Of a DNA stretch of 64,000 bases, positions 9,757 through 18,630 are shown piece after piece. Each line of letters starts with the position of its first letter. The first letter of the stretch is position 1. The notes under the pieces are model-generated. The model ran no database searches and was not told the origin of the DNA. It was given only the letters and a program-made list of their open reading frames with translations. This DNA comes from an uncultured Alsobacter sp. (GTDB taxonomy: Bacteria > Pseudomonadota > Alphaproteobacteria > Rhizobiales > Beijerinckiaceae): the NCBI RefSeq assembly GCF_945952055.1, contig NZ_CAMFHB010000021.1:1-64000 (forward strand). Reading direction: 5' to 3'. The position numbers and the translations under genes were made by a program.

Positions 9757-10407
9757 TCAGCCCTCCTTCGGGCCGAGCCGCTTGTCGAGATAGGTGCCGA
9801 CGACGCCCATCAGGTCCTCGACCTTGTTCTCGAAGAAGTGGTTGGCGCCATCGACCGTCGCGTGCTCGATCTGGATGCCCTTCTGCGTCTTCACCTTCTC
9901 GATGACGCTCATGACGTCCTTGATCGGGGCGACGCGGTCCTGGGACCCGTGCACGAACAGGCCCGACGAGGGGCAGGGCGCCAGGAACGAGAAGTCGAAC
10001 CGGTTGGCGGGCGCCGCCACCGAGATGAAGCCCTCGATCTCGGGCCTGCGCATCAGGAGCTGCATGCCGATCCAGGCGCCGAAGGAGATGCCGGCGATCC
10101 AGCAGGCGCGCGCCTCCGGGTTGACGGCCTGGGCCCAGTCGAGCGCCGCGGCGGCGTCGGAGAGCTCGCCCTGGCCGTGGTCGAACACGCCCTGGCTGCG
10201 GCCCACGCCCCGGAAATTGAAGCGCAGCGCCGAGAAGCCCCGCTCCACGAAGCCGTAGTACAGGGCATAGACGATCTGGTTGTTCATCGTCCCGCCGAAC
10301 TGCGGGTGGGGGTGGAGGACGATGGCGATCGGCGCGCCCTTGGTCTTCGACGGGTGATAGCGGCCCTCGATGCGGCCGGCGGGACCGTTGAAGATAACCT
10401 CAGGCAT
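9757..10407 (-). CDS. Small cytosolic alpha/beta hydrolase (COG2945-like)
   Basis: 216 residues without a signal peptide. The nucleophile elbow is GISFGAW, with the acid in SQDRVAP and the base in GANHFF. The motif LHPHPQFGGTMNNQIV near the N-terminus is characteristic of this conserved hydrolase group. The start ATG at 10407 has GGAG close upstream; the frame extends to 10500 without a better start. In several Hyphomicrobiales this hydrolase lies divergently beside the suf operon, as here, and both could be affected by the iron element in the shared 278-base gap. The substrate is unknown. Confidence 0.85.
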   Translation of the reverse strand: MPEVIFNGPAGRIEGRYHPSKTKGAPIAIVLHPHPQFGGTMNNQIVYALYYGFVERGFSALRFNFRGVGRSQGVFDHGQGELSDAAAALDWAQAVNPEARACWIAGISFGAWIGMQLLMRRPEIEGFISVAAPANRFDFSFLAPCPSSGLFVHGSQDRVAPIKDVMSVIEKVKTQKGIQIEHATVDGANHFFENKVEDLMGVVGTYLDKRLGPKEG

Positions 10408-10506
10408 GGATGCTCCGACCTCGTTTTCGGCCCGGGGTGGGACCGAATGACCATGGTGAAAGGGGGCCGCCACCTTGACTTCGAGGCCCGGCGGGACCAC
10501 AATTCT

Positions 10507-10523
10507 CTTAGAATAATTCTAAC
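10507..10523. promoter_or_regulatory. Iron control element (Irr/ICE-type box)
   Basis: CTTAGAATAATTCTAAC contains TTAGAA-N3-TTCTAA. Within it, 10508-10522 is a perfect 7-1-7 inverted repeat. The known Irr-binding ICE consensus of Hyphomicrobiales is about TTTAGAA-N3-TTCTAAA, so 12 of the 14 defined positions match, both misses being the outermost bases. It lies 163 bases before the cysteine desulfurase start and 100 bases before the divergent hydrolase start. A second overlapping half (ATTCT at 10502-10506) pairs with AGAAT. Control of suf genes by Irr fits published regulon predictions; binding here is inferred. Confidence 0.7.
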
Positions 10524-10685
10524 AGCGGACCCGCACTCCATCGGCCAATCTGGCCGGCGGCGGGGCGATCCGCTTCGGGAGCGCCGCTTTTAGCACGGTC
10601 GCAGGGGTCGCTTGCAAGCTTTTGCTGCAACGGATTGCCGGGCCTGCGGGCGGCGCACTTCATGGATTGGGGACCACAAGCGGTG

Positions 10686-11870
10686 ATGGCGGGCGCCCAG
10701 CGCACCTATCTCGACCACAACGCGACTTCCGCGCTTCGGCCGGAGGCGCGCGCCGCCATGGTCGCCGCCCTGGACGCCGTGGGCAATGCCTCCTCGGTGC
10801 ATGCCGAGGGTCGGGCCGCCCGGGCGCTGGTCGAGGCGGCGCGCGAGGGCGTGGCGGCCCTGGTCGGCGCGAAGCCGGCCAACGTGGTCTTCACAGCCGG
10901 CGGCAGCGAGGCGGCCGCGCTCGCGCTGACCCCTCGCATCGAGATGGGCGGCACCGTCAGGACGTTCGATCGATTGCTGGTGTCGGTCACCGAGCATGCC
11001 TGCATCCTGGCGGGCGGCCGCTTCGCGGCTCATTCCATCGAGATCCTGCCGGTCGATCCGCGCGGCGTCGTGGACGCCGCGGGCGTCGCCGCGCGCCTGG
11101 CCGACCTCGCCGCGCGGGGCCTGCGGGCGGTCGTGGCCGTCCAGGCCGCCAACAACGAGACCGGTGTCGTGCAGGACCTCGCGGCCATCGCCGCGGCGGT
11201 CCATGCCCACCAGGGGATCCTGGTGTGTGACGCCGTCCAGGCGCCGGGCCGCATCGGCTTCGACCTGAAGGCCAGCGGCGCGGACTTCGCGATTCTCTCC
11301 GCCCACAAGCTCGGCGGACCGCAGGGCGTCGGCGCGCTCGTGGCCGCCACCGGGTCCGTCCGCGTGGCCGACCCGCTCGTGCGTGGGGGTGGCCAGGAGC
11401 GTGGCATGCGGGCCGGGACGGAGAACGTCCCCGCGATCGCCGGCTTCGGCGCGGCGGCCCGCGCCGTGCGCGGCGAGGGCGCCGAGGCCCATGGCCGGCT
11501 CGCCACGCTGCGCGACGCCTTCGAGACAGGGCTGCGGCAGCGTCGTTCGGACGCTGTGATCTTCGGGGCCGGCGCCGGCCGGCTGCCCAACACGAGCCTT
11601 TACGCCATCCCCGGCCGTGCCGCCGAGGTCGAGCTGATGCGGCTCGACCTGGCGGGCATCGCGCTGTCGTCCGGCTCGGCCTGCTCGTCGGGCAAGGTCA
11701 GGGCCTCGCATGTGCTGGCCGCGATGGGCATCGAGGCGGATCTCGCGCGGTGCGCGCTGCGCCTGAGCCTGGGCTGGACCTCGACGATCGAGGACGTGAA
11801 CCGTTGTCTCGGTGCCTACGAAAACCGGGACGACACCCTATCTGAAAGACCGGGACGGGCCGCCGCCTGA
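10686..11870 (+). CDS. Cysteine desulfurase, IscS/NifS type, first gene of suf operon
   Basis: A 394-residue PLP enzyme that removes sulfur from cysteine and passes it as persulfide to Fe-S assembly. The N-terminus YLDHNATSALRP is typical. The PLP lysine is K208 in SAHKLGG, and the catalytic cysteine is C333 in the mobile loop SSGSACSSGK. This loop form is group I (IscS/NifS-like), unlike the second desulfurase SufS in the same operon. Possible starts are TTG 10635, ATG 10662 and ATG 10686; I chose 10686 because it immediately precedes the conserved N-terminus. Transcription probably begins near the ICE box. Confidence 0.92.
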   Translation: MAGAQRTYLDHNATSALRPEARAAMVAALDAVGNASSVHAEGRAARALVEAAREGVAALVGAKPANVVFTAGGSEAAALALTPRIEMGGTVRTFDRLLVSVTEHACILAGGRFAAHSIEILPVDPRGVVDAAGVAARLADLAARGLRAVVAVQAANNETGVVQDLAAIAAAVHAHQGILVCDAVQAPGRIGFDLKASGADFAILSAHKLGGPQGVGALVAATGSVRVADPLVRGGGQERGMRAGTENVPAIAGFGAAARAVRGEGAEAHGRLATLRDAFETGLRQRRSDAVIFGAGAGRLPNTSLYAIPGRAAEVELMRLDLAGIALSSGSACSSGKVRASHVLAAMGIEADLARCALRLSLGWTSTIEDVNRCLGAYENRDDTLSERPGRAAA

Positions 11871-11927
11871 GGCCGACCGTTCCCCACCACACCCGCGGCC
11901 CTTGAAGCCGTAGAGGAGGACAGTGCA

Positions 11928-13397
11928 ATGCCTGCCGTGCAGGAAACCGTCGAGAAGGTCCGCGCCATAGACGTGGACCAGTACAAGTACGGCTTTTCGA
12001 CCGACCTCGAGGTCGACAAGGCCCCCGTGGGCCTGAACGAGGACATCGTCCGCCTCATCTCGGCGAAGAAGAACGAGCCGGAGTGGATGCTGGAATGGCG
12101 CCTCGACGCCTACCGGCGCTGGCTGACCATGCGCGAGCCGACCTGGGCCCGCGTCTCCTATCCGCCGATCGACTTCAACGGCATCCACTACTATGCCGCG
12201 CCGAAGCTGAACGCCGCGCCGAAGTCCCTCGACGAGGTCGATCCGGCGATCCTGGAGACCTACAAGAAGCTCGGCATCCCGCTGCGTGAGCAGGAGATCC
12301 TGGCCGGCGTGCAGACCTCGAAGGTGGCCGTGGACGCCGTCTTCGACAGCGTCTCCGTCGTGACCACCTTCAAGGAGGAGCTGAAGAAGGCGGGCGTCAT
12401 CTTCTGCTCGATCTCCGAGGCCATCCGCGAGTACCCCGACCTGGTGCGCAAGTACCTGGGCTCGGTGGTGCCCGTCACGGACAATTTCTACGCCACGCTG
12501 AACACGGCCGTGTTCACGGACGGGTCGTTCGTCTACGTGCCCAAGGGCGTTCGCTGCCCGATGGAGCTGTCGACCTATTTCCGCATCAACGAGAAGAACA
12601 CCGGCCAGTTCGAGCGCACGCTGATCATCGCCGAAGAAGGCGCCTATGTGAGCTACCTCGAGGGCTGCACGGCGCCCCAGCGCGACGAGAACCAGCTGCA
12701 CGCGGCCGTGGTCGAACTGGTCGCGCTCGACGACGCCGAGATCAAGTACTCGACGGTCCAGAACTGGTACCCCGGCGATGCCGAGGGCAAGGGCGGCGTC
12801 TACAACTTCGTGACCAAGCGCGGCGACTGTCGCGGGCGGAACTCGAAGATCTCCTGGACGCAGGTCGAGACCGGCTCCGCCATCACCTGGAAGTACCCGT
12901 CCTGCATCCTGCGGGGCGAGGGATCGCGCGGAGAGTTCTACTCGATCGCCGTGTCGAACGGCATGCAGCAGGTCGACAGCGGCACCAAGATGATCCACCT
13001 CGGCAAGAACACGACGAGCCGGATCATCTCCAAGGGCATTTCGGCCGGCCGCTCGCAGAACACCTACCGCGGCCAGGTGTCCGCCCATCGCAAGGCGACC
13101 GGCGCCCGCAACTTCACCAACTGCGACAGCCTGCTGATCGGCAGCGCGTGCGGCGCTCACACGGTTCCGTACATGGAATCGAAGAACGCCAGCGCCGTCT
13201 TCGAGCACGAGGCCACGACGTCCAAGATCTCCGAGGACCAGATGTTCTACTGCCAGCAGCGCGGCCTGTCGGCCGAGGAGGCGACGGCACTGATCGTCAA
13301 CGGCTTCGTCAAGGACGTGCTGCAGCAGCTGCCGATGGAGTTCGCCGTCGAGGCCCAGAAGCTGATCTCGATCAGCCTCGAAGGCTCGGTGGGCTAA
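11928..13397 (+). CDS. sufB: Fe-S cluster assembly scaffold SufB
   Basis: A 489-residue scaffold subunit of the SufBCD complex on which Fe-S clusters are built. The conserved core is visible: [13 protein letters not shown] near the N-terminus, [19 protein letters not shown] in the middle, and the C-terminal [20 protein letters not shown] containing the cysteine used for sulfur transfer. The ATG at 11928 follows AGAGGAGGACAGTGCA, a strong ribosome-binding site. It lies 57 bases after the desulfurase gene. Confidence 0.97.
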   Translation: MPAVQETVEKVRAIDVDQYKYGFSTDLEVDKAPVGLNEDIVRLISAKKNEPEWMLEWRLDAYRRWLTMREPTWARVSYPPIDFNGIHYYAAPKLNAAPKSLDEVDPAILETYKKLGIPLREQEILAGVQTSKVAVDAVFDSVSVVTTFKEELKKAGVIFCSISEAIREYPDLVRKYLGSVVPVTDNFYATLNTAVFTDGSFVYVPKGVRCPMELSTYFRINEKNTGQFERTLIIAEEGAYVSYLEGCTAPQRDENQLHAAVVELVALDDAEIKYSTVQNWYPGDAEGKGGVYNFVTKRGDCRGRNSKISWTQVETGSAITWKYPSCILRGEGSRGEFYSIAVSNGMQQVDSGTKMIHLGKNTTSRIISKGISAGRSQNTYRGQVSAHRKATGARNFTNCDSLLIGSACGAHTVPYMESKNASAVFEHEATTSKISEDQMFYCQQRGLSAEEATALIVNGFVKDVLQQLPMEFAVEAQKLISISLEGSVG

Positions 13398-13412
13398 GCA
13401 AAACCCTTTCCG

Positions 13413-13500
13413 CGTCCTGGCCGGGCCTCGCCCGGCCATCCACGACTTCCCGCCGCGCGGTCGAAGTCGTGGGTGCCCGGGCCGAGCCCGGGCATGACGG
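13413..13500. repeat. Type-1 palindromic repeat between sufB and sufC
   Basis: Two small hairpins (GGCCGGGCctcGCCCGGCC and GCCCGGGCcgaGCCCGGGC) sit in longer inverted arms CCACGACTT / AAGTCGTGG. The same layout recurs at 18376, 22215, 48310, 54970 and 59698. It is transcribed within the suf operon and could form strong mRNA structure. Confidence 0.85.
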
Positions 13501-13525
13501 TGACTTAGAACAAGGTCCTGACACC

Positions 13526-14275
13526 ATGCTCGAGATCCGCAACCTCCACGTCCAGATCGAGGACAAGAAGATCCTCAACGGCCTGACCCTCACCGTGAAC
13601 GACGGCGAGGTCGCGGCCATCATGGGGCCGAACGGCTCCGGCAAGTCGACGCTGTCCTACGTCATCGCCGGCAAGGAGGACTACGAGGTCCTCGACGGCG
13701 AGATCCTGCTCGACGGGCAGAACCTGCTCGAGATGGAGCCCGACCAGCGCGCCGCCGCCGGCGTCTTCCTCGCGTTCCAGTACCCGCTGGAGATCCCCGG
13801 CGTGGCCACCATGACCTTCCTGAAGGCGGCCATGAACGCGCAGCGCAAGCAGCGCGGCGAGGACGAGCTCGCCACGCCCGACTTCATGAAGCGGGTGCGC
13901 GCCGCCGCCGACAAGCTCCAGATCGGCCAGGACATGCTCAAGCGCGCGCTGAACGTCGGCTTCTCGGGCGGCGAGAAGAAGCGCATGGAAATCCTGCAGA
14001 TGGCGCTGCTCGAGCCGCGCTTCTGCATTCTCGACGAGACGGACTCCGGCCTGGACATCGATGCGCTCAAGATCGCCGCCGATGGCGTGAACGCGCTGCG
14101 CGGCGGGGAACGCTCGTTCCTGGTCATCACCCACTACCAGCGCCTGCTCAACTACATCGTGCCGGACAGCGTGCACGTGATGGCCGCCGGCAAGGTGGTG
14201 CGTTCCGGCGGCAAGGAGCTGGCCCTCGAACTCGAGGCCAACGGCTACGCCGACTACCGCTCGCAGGCGGCGTGA
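13526..14275 (+). CDS. sufC: Fe-S assembly ATPase SufC
   Basis: A 249-residue ABC-type ATPase that energises the SufBCD scaffold. Walker A is GPNGSGKST, the signature is FSGGEKKRMEILQ, and Walker B with the catalytic Glu reads CILDETDSGLD. The Q-loop is AFQYPLEIPG and the switch His is ITHYQR. The ATG at 13526 gives the family N-terminus MLEIRNLHV. It is separated from sufB by 128 bases that hold a palindromic repeat and lies 9 bases before sufD. Confidence 0.97.
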   Translation: MLEIRNLHVQIEDKKILNGLTLTVNDGEVAAIMGPNGSGKSTLSYVIAGKEDYEVLDGEILLDGQNLLEMEPDQRAAAGVFLAFQYPLEIPGVATMTFLKAAMNAQRKQRGEDELATPDFMKRVRAAADKLQIGQDMLKRALNVGFSGGEKKRMEILQMALLEPRFCILDETDSGLDIDALKIAADGVNALRGGERSFLVITHYQRLLNYIVPDSVHVMAAGKVVRSGGKELALELEANGYADYRSQAA

Positions 14276-14284
14276 GGACCGGTC

Positions 14285-15616
14285 ATGGCTGACGTCACTC
14301 CGATGCGCACGGGGGCCGAGACGGCCCTCGTCGACATGTTCCCGGCCGTCAAGGCGAGCCTGCCGGGCACCGCCAAGGTCGCCGACGCGCGCAAGGCCGC
14401 GCTCGAGCGGTTCCAGGCCGTGGGCCTGCCGCATCGCCGGATCGAGGCCTGGCACTACACCGACCTGCGCGGACTGCTGCGGGAAGCGGCGCCGATCGCG
14501 CCGGCTCCCGATGCCTCCGCGATCGCCTCGGTCCAGTCCGCCGGCGATCCGCTGGGCGACATCGACGGCATCCGCCTGACGCTCGTCGACGGTCACCTGG
14601 TGCCGACGCTCTCGGCCCTCGACCGCTTGCCCGAGGGCCTGGAGGTCACCCCGCTGGCCACGGCGCTGGCCAAGGGACATCCGCTGGTCGACGCCCACAT
14701 GGGCAGCATCGCGCGCGCGGCGGACGATCCGCTTCCCGCCCTGAACGCGGCCTTCGTCAGCGACGGCGTGGTCCTGCGGGTCGTCGAGGGCACCGCGCTC
14801 GACGAGCCGATCATCGTGCGCAACGTGCTCACCGGCGACACGCCGGCGGCGACGTTCACGCGGATCCTGCTCGTGGTGGAAGAGGGGGCCTCGGTCACCC
14901 TCGTGGAGAACCACGAGGCTTTCGGCGGCGTCGCCCACCAGGGCAACAGCGTCGTCGAGATCCTCGTCGGCGACCGCAGCCAGGTCGAGCACGTGCGGGT
15001 CAACGCGCGCGGCGGCAACGGCTTCGACCTGTCGACGCTGGGCGTGCGGCTGGGAGAGGCCGCAACTTTCCGCTCGGTCGCGCTCGCGGTGTCCCCCGCC
15101 GTGACGCGCCACCAGATCGGCGTCGTGTTCGCCGGGGAGGGCGCCTCGCTCTCGGTGGGCGGCGGCGCGCTGCTCAACGGCAGCCAGCACGCCGACACGA
15201 CCCTGCTCGTCGATCATGCGGTGCCGCACGGCGTCAGCCGGGAGCTCTTCAAGCACGTGCTCGACGGCGAGGCGACCGGCGTCTTCCAGGGCAAGATCGT
15301 GGTGCGGCCCGACGCGCAGAAGACCGACGGGCGCATGATGAGCCAGGCGGTCCTGCTCGACGACGGCGCGGCCATGAACAACAAGCCCGAGCTCGAGATC
15401 TTCGCCGACGATGTCCAGTGCGCCCATGGCGCCACCTGCGGCGCGCTCGACGAGGACCTGCTGTTCTACCTGCGCGCCCGTGGCCTGCCGCTGCCGGAGG
15501 CCGAGGCGCTGATGCTGCAGGCTTTCGTCGGCGAGGCGATGGAACTCATCGCCCACGAGGGCGTGCGCACCGTGCTCGAGGGCGTGGTCGAGAGCTGGCT
15601 GCGCGCCAGGATGTGA
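14285..15616 (+). CDS. sufD: Fe-S cluster assembly protein SufD
   Basis: A 443-residue paralogue of SufB and partner in the SufBC2D complex, needed for iron acquisition by the scaffold. An N-terminal helical part (HRRIEAWHYTDLRGLL) precedes the right-handed beta-helix core. The C-terminal signature is FADDVQCAHGATCGALDEDLLFYLRARGL split over residues of about 375-410, where the conserved CxHGAT is visible. It starts 9 bases after sufC. Confidence 0.96.
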   Translation: MADVTPMRTGAETALVDMFPAVKASLPGTAKVADARKAALERFQAVGLPHRRIEAWHYTDLRGLLREAAPIAPAPDASAIASVQSAGDPLGDIDGIRLTLVDGHLVPTLSALDRLPEGLEVTPLATALAKGHPLVDAHMGSIARAADDPLPALNAAFVSDGVVLRVVEGTALDEPIIVRNVLTGDTPAATFTRILLVVEEGASVTLVENHEAFGGVAHQGNSVVEILVGDRSQVEHVRVNARGGNGFDLSTLGVRLGEAATFRSVALAVSPAVTRHQIGVVFAGEGASLSVGGGALLNGSQHADTTLLVDHAVPHGVSRELFKHVLDGEATGVFQGKIVVRPDAQKTDGRMMSQAVLLDDGAAMNNKPELEIFADDVQCAHGATCGALDEDLLFYLRARGLPLPEAEALMLQAFVGEAMELIAHEGVRTVLEGVVESWLRARM

Positions 15617-15620
15617 GATC

Positions 15621-15640
15621 GGACCGGGTCAGCCCGGTCC
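15621..15640 (+). other. Hairpin between sufD and sufS
   Basis: GGACCGGGtcagCCCGGTCC is a perfect 8-bp stem with a 4-base loop inside the 64-base sufD-sufS gap. There is no T-run, so it is more likely an mRNA stability or processing element than a terminator. Confidence 0.45.
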
Positions 15641-15680
15641 ACGTCAATCGCGTCTGGCCCGTGCGGCCAAAGAGGCAATC

Positions 15681-16919
15681 ATGTCAGCATCCCCCACGCG
15701 ACCCTTCGACATCGAGGCGATCCGGGCGGATTTCCCGATCCTGTCGAAGGAAGTCTACGGCAAGCCGCTGGTCTATCTCGACAACGCCGCCTCGGCCCAG
15801 AAGCCCCGGCAGGTGATCGAGCGCATCGTGCATGCCTACGAGCACGAATACGCCAACGTCCATCGCGGCCTGCACTACCTCGCCAACGCCGCGACCGAGG
15901 CCTACGAGGGCGCCCGCGAGTCGGTGCGTTCTTTCCTGAACGCCCCCTCGACCGACGAGATCATCTTCACGCGCTCGGCCACCGAGGCGATCAACCTCGT
16001 GGCCTCGAGCTTCGGCCAGATGGCGATCCGCGAGGGCGACGAGATCGTGCTCTCGATCATGGAGCACCACTCCAACATCGTGCCGTGGCACTTCCACCGC
16101 GAGCGCCAGGGCGCCATCATCCGCTGGGCCATGGTCGACCAGGACGGCAACTTCCTGCTCGACGAGTTCGCGAAGCTGCTGAACGAGAACACCAAGATCG
16201 TCGCGATCACCCACATGTCCAACGTCCTGGGCACGGTGACGCCGATCAAGGAGATCGTGAAGCTCGCCCATGCCAAGGGCATCCCCGTGATGGTCGACGG
16301 CAGCCAGGGGGCGGTCCACCTGCCCGTCGACGTGCAGGACCTCGACGTCGACTTCTACGTCTTCACCGGCCACAAGGTGTACGGGCCGACGGGCATCGGC
16401 GTGCTCTACGGCAAGCGCAAGTGGCTGGAGCGGATGCCGCCCTTCAACGGCGGCGGCGAGATGATCCGCGACGTCACCATGGACGACGTCACCTATGGCG
16501 CGCCGCCGCACCGCTTCGAGGCCGGAACACCGCCCATCGTCCAGGCGATCGGCCTGGGCGCGGCGGTCGAGTACATGAAGTCCGTCGGCCGCGACGCCAT
16601 CCTGGCGCAGGAGAACAAGCTCCGCGACTACGCCATGGAGCGGCTCTCGGCGATGAACTCGCTGCGCATCTTCGGCCGGGCGCGCGACAAGGGCGCCATC
16701 GTCTCCTTCGAGATGAAGGGCGCCCATGCCCATGACGTCGCCACGGTCATCGACCGGTCGGGCGTCGCCGTGCGCGCGGGTACGCATTGCGCTCAGCCCC
16801 TTCTGGCGACATATGGTGTGACGTCGACGTGCCGGGCCTCGTTCGCCTTCTACAACACGACGGACGAGGTCGACCGGCTCGTCGAAGCCCTGCAGAAGGC
16901 CGAAACCCTGTTCGGCTGA
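15681..16919 (+). CDS. sufS: Cysteine desulfurase SufS
   Basis: A 412-residue group II cysteine desulfurase. The PLP lysine is K232 in FTGHKVYGP, and the catalytic cysteine is C370 in RAGTHCAQPLL, the SufS-type loop. The nearby REGDEIVLS and MEHHSN segments are also typical. It works with SufBCD during stress or iron limitation. This operon therefore encodes two desulfurases of different classes, as is usual in alphaproteobacteria. No SufE is seen in the window, so the sulfur acceptor must be encoded elsewhere or be SufB itself. Confidence 0.97.
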   Translation: MSASPTRPFDIEAIRADFPILSKEVYGKPLVYLDNAASAQKPRQVIERIVHAYEHEYANVHRGLHYLANAATEAYEGARESVRSFLNAPSTDEIIFTRSATEAINLVASSFGQMAIREGDEIVLSIMEHHSNIVPWHFHRERQGAIIRWAMVDQDGNFLLDEFAKLLNENTKIVAITHMSNVLGTVTPIKEIVKLAHAKGIPVMVDGSQGAVHLPVDVQDLDVDFYVFTGHKVYGPTGIGVLYGKRKWLERMPPFNGGGEMIRDVTMDDVTYGAPPHRFEAGTPPIVQAIGLGAAVEYMKSVGRDAILAQENKLRDYAMERLSAMNSLRIFGRARDKGAIVSFEMKGAHAHDVATVIDRSGVAVRAGTHCAQPLLATYGVTSTCRASFAFYNTTDEVDRLVEALQKAETLFG

Positions 16920-16936
16920 GCCTGAAAGAGTCCCCC

Positions 16937-17317
16937 ATGAGCGACGTGTCGTCCGAAAACGCCCCGAACCGGCCCGCCATTGAGCCCGCCACGGTGCTGC
17001 CGCCGGAGGAGATCGACCGTCTCACCGACGACATCATCGCCGCCTTGAAGACGGTCTACGACCCCGAGATCCCGTCCGACATCTACGAACTCGGGCTCGT
17101 CTACCGGGTCGAGATCGACGACGACCGCAACGTGGCCATCGACATGACCCTGACGGCGCCAGGCTGTCCGGTCGCCGGCGAGATGCCCGGCTGGGTCGAG
17201 AACGCCGTCTCCGCCGTGCAGGGCGTCCAGTCCGTCAAGGTCAGCATGGTCTTCGACCCGCCGTGGGACCAGAGCCGCATGTCGGACGAGGCCCGCGTCG
17301 CCCTGGACATGTGGTGA
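16937..17317 (+). CDS. sufT: SufT-type MIP18/DUF59 Fe-S assembly factor
   Basis: 126 residues. After a short acidic and variable N-terminus comes the DUF59 core, with VYDPEIPSDIYELGLVYRV and LTAPGCPVAGEMP, which holds the conserved reactive cysteine. It ends with FDPPWDQSRMSDEARVALDMW. Proteins of this type aid Fe-S cluster transfer to target enzymes and are standard members of alphaproteobacterial suf operons. It begins 17 bases after sufS. The start MSDVSSEN is the only ATG near the 5' end of the core. Confidence 0.92.
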   Translation: MSDVSSENAPNRPAIEPATVLPPEEIDRLTDDIIAALKTVYDPEIPSDIYELGLVYRVEIDDDRNVAIDMTLTAPGCPVAGEMPGWVENAVSAVQGVQSVKVSMVFDPPWDQSRMSDEARVALDMW

Positions 17318-17324
17318 CGAGATC

Positions 17325-17442
17325 CTGCGTCCTTCGACACGCCGCCTGCGGCGGCTGCTCAGGATGAGGGTCGTTGTCGTCGAAACAAAAGAACCGTCTT
17401 CGTCCTGAGCAGGCCGCGAAGCGGCCGTGTCGAAGGACGCAG
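17325..17442. repeat. Type-3 palindromic repeat between sufT and sufA
   Basis: Perfect 16-bp outer arms (17325-17340 and 17427-17442, CTGCGTCCTTCGACAC and its complement) enclose two inner hairpins (GCCGCCTGCGGCGGC; GCCGCgaaGCGGC) and paired TCCTGAGCA / TGCTCAGGA segments. A shorter relative lies at 27322-27368. Confidence 0.85.
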
Positions 17443-17573
17443 CAGCTCTCCGCTGCCCACTGTGGAGAGAGCGCATCACCTGCGCGTTCACCCGGCCTTC
17501 AATCCGGCGGGTTTATGGTTATGTTAGCAGGACCTGCCACCGGGCCTTGAACCCGGCGAGAGAGGACGATGCC

Positions 17574-17960
17574 ATGGGACTGTTTGCGAACCTCAAGGTG
17601 ATGTCGATCACCGACGCCGCGGCCGAAAGGGTGCGCTCCATCGTGGAGAACGCGGACCGGCCGGTCGTGGGGATCCGCGTGGGCGTGCGCAACGGCGGAT
17701 GCGCCGGCATGTCGTACACGGTGGATCTCGCCGAGGAGGTGCGGCCGGGCGACGACGTGGTCGAGGACAAGGGCGTGACGGTGATCGTCGATCCCAAGGC
17801 CGTCCTGTTCCTGCTCGGCACCGTGATGGACTTCCGCACCACGAAGCTCGCCTCCCAGTTCGTGTTCGACAACCCGAACCAGACCTCGGCCTGCGGTTGC
17901 GGCGAGTCGGTGGCTCTCACCCCCGCCAAGATCGACCAGGCTCCCGCCTCGCCGGCGTGA
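17574..17960 (+). CDS. sufA: A-type Fe-S carrier, SufA/IscA family
   Basis: 128 residues. The three cluster-binding cysteines are present as C43 (NGGCAGMSY) and C107/C109 (SACGCGES), the classic C-x63-C-x-C pattern. A-type carriers receive clusters from the SufBCD scaffold and deliver them to apoproteins. The ATG at 17574 has GAGAGAGGA upstream, which decides the start over longer frames. It closes the suf operon and lies only 4 bases before the TfoX-domain gene. Confidence 0.95.
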   Translation: MGLFANLKVMSITDAAAERVRSIVENADRPVVGIRVGVRNGGCAGMSYTVDLAEEVRPGDDVVEDKGVTVIVDPKAVLFLLGTVMDFRTTKLASQFVFDNPNQTSACGCGESVALTPAKIDQAPASPA

Positions 17961-17964
17961 CGCC

Positions 17965-18339
17965 GTGGACGCGGCCGACATCGAGGACGTGTTCGCGCCC
18001 GCGGCGCGGGTGGACGTCCGCAGGATGTTCGGCGGCAAGGGGATCTTCACGGCCGACCGCATGGTCGGCCTGGAGTCGGGCGGGGTCATCTACCTGAAGA
18101 TCGACGCCGAGACCGAGCCCGCCTTCGTCGAGGCCGGCTGCGAATGCTTCAGCTACGGCACCAAGACCGGGCGCACCGTGACGCTGCCCTACCGGCGGCT
18201 CCCCGAGGAGGCCTTCGAGGACCCCGACGCCCTGCGCCGCTGGTACCGCCTCGCGGTCGACGCCGCCTTCCGGCAGGCCGACTCCAAGAAGACGCGTCAA
18301 TCCAGCCACGGCCGCGGCAAGGGCCGCAAGGCGGGCTAG
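17965..18339 (+). CDS. TfoX/Sxy N-terminal domain protein
   Basis: 124 residues starting at GTG (17965), 4 bases after the sufA stop, so it is probably translated together with the suf operon. The core matches the TfoX N-terminal domain: VRRMFGGKGIFTADRMVGL, then VIYLKIDAE, then a C-terminal helix ALRRWYRLAVDAAFRQA. A basic tail (KKTRQSSHGRGKGRKAG) follows. The full Sxy competence regulator has a second domain, which is absent here. Single-domain members are common and their role is unknown; a link to Fe-S assembly is suggested only by position. Confidence 0.85.
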   Translation: MDAADIEDVFAPAARVDVRRMFGGKGIFTADRMVGLESGGVIYLKIDAETEPAFVEAGCECFSYGTKTGRTVTLPYRRLPEEAFEDPDALRRWYRLAVDAAFRQADSKKTRQSSHGRGKGRKAG

Positions 18340-18375
18340 AGGCTCGGTGTGCAAGCCCCGCCAAAGCTGCTCATC

Positions 18376-18586
18376 CTGAGAGCTTGTGACTCAATCGCCG
18401 GCGCGGTGTCGCATCTGACTGCTCCATCGCGCGACCACCTCTCCGCCGTCCTGCCCGGGCTTGGCCCGGGCATCCACGACTTTGCTGGGGCCATCCTGAA
18501 GTCGTGGGTGGCCGGGCCAAGCCCGGCCACGACGTGGAGAGGGAGGTGCCAGCTGGATGTCGGAAAGTTTCACAAGCTCCGAGCAG
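18376..18586. repeat. Composite palindromic element, copy B
   Basis: About 210 bases. The outer arms are CTGAGAGCTTGTGA and TCACAAGCTCCGAG. Inside is a type-1 core with two CCCGGG-type hairpins and CCACGACTT / AAGTCGTGG arms. It is nearly identical to the copy at 22215-22424 over about 130 bases. It fills the gap between the TfoX gene and the converging diguanylate cyclase gene. Confidence 0.85.
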
Positions 18587-18630
18587 CCCGCGCAGAGACC
18601 GGGTCGCAGCGTGCATTCAAGGCGCGGCCG

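Noticed and set aside
13413-13500. Repeated CCGGG-rich units considered as a CRISPR array
   Set aside because: The copies are single, far apart, internally palindromic and lack regular spacers or cas genes.
13505-15556. 683-codon minus-strand frame
   Set aside because: Antisense to sufC and sufD, with an Arg/His/Leu/Val shadow composition.
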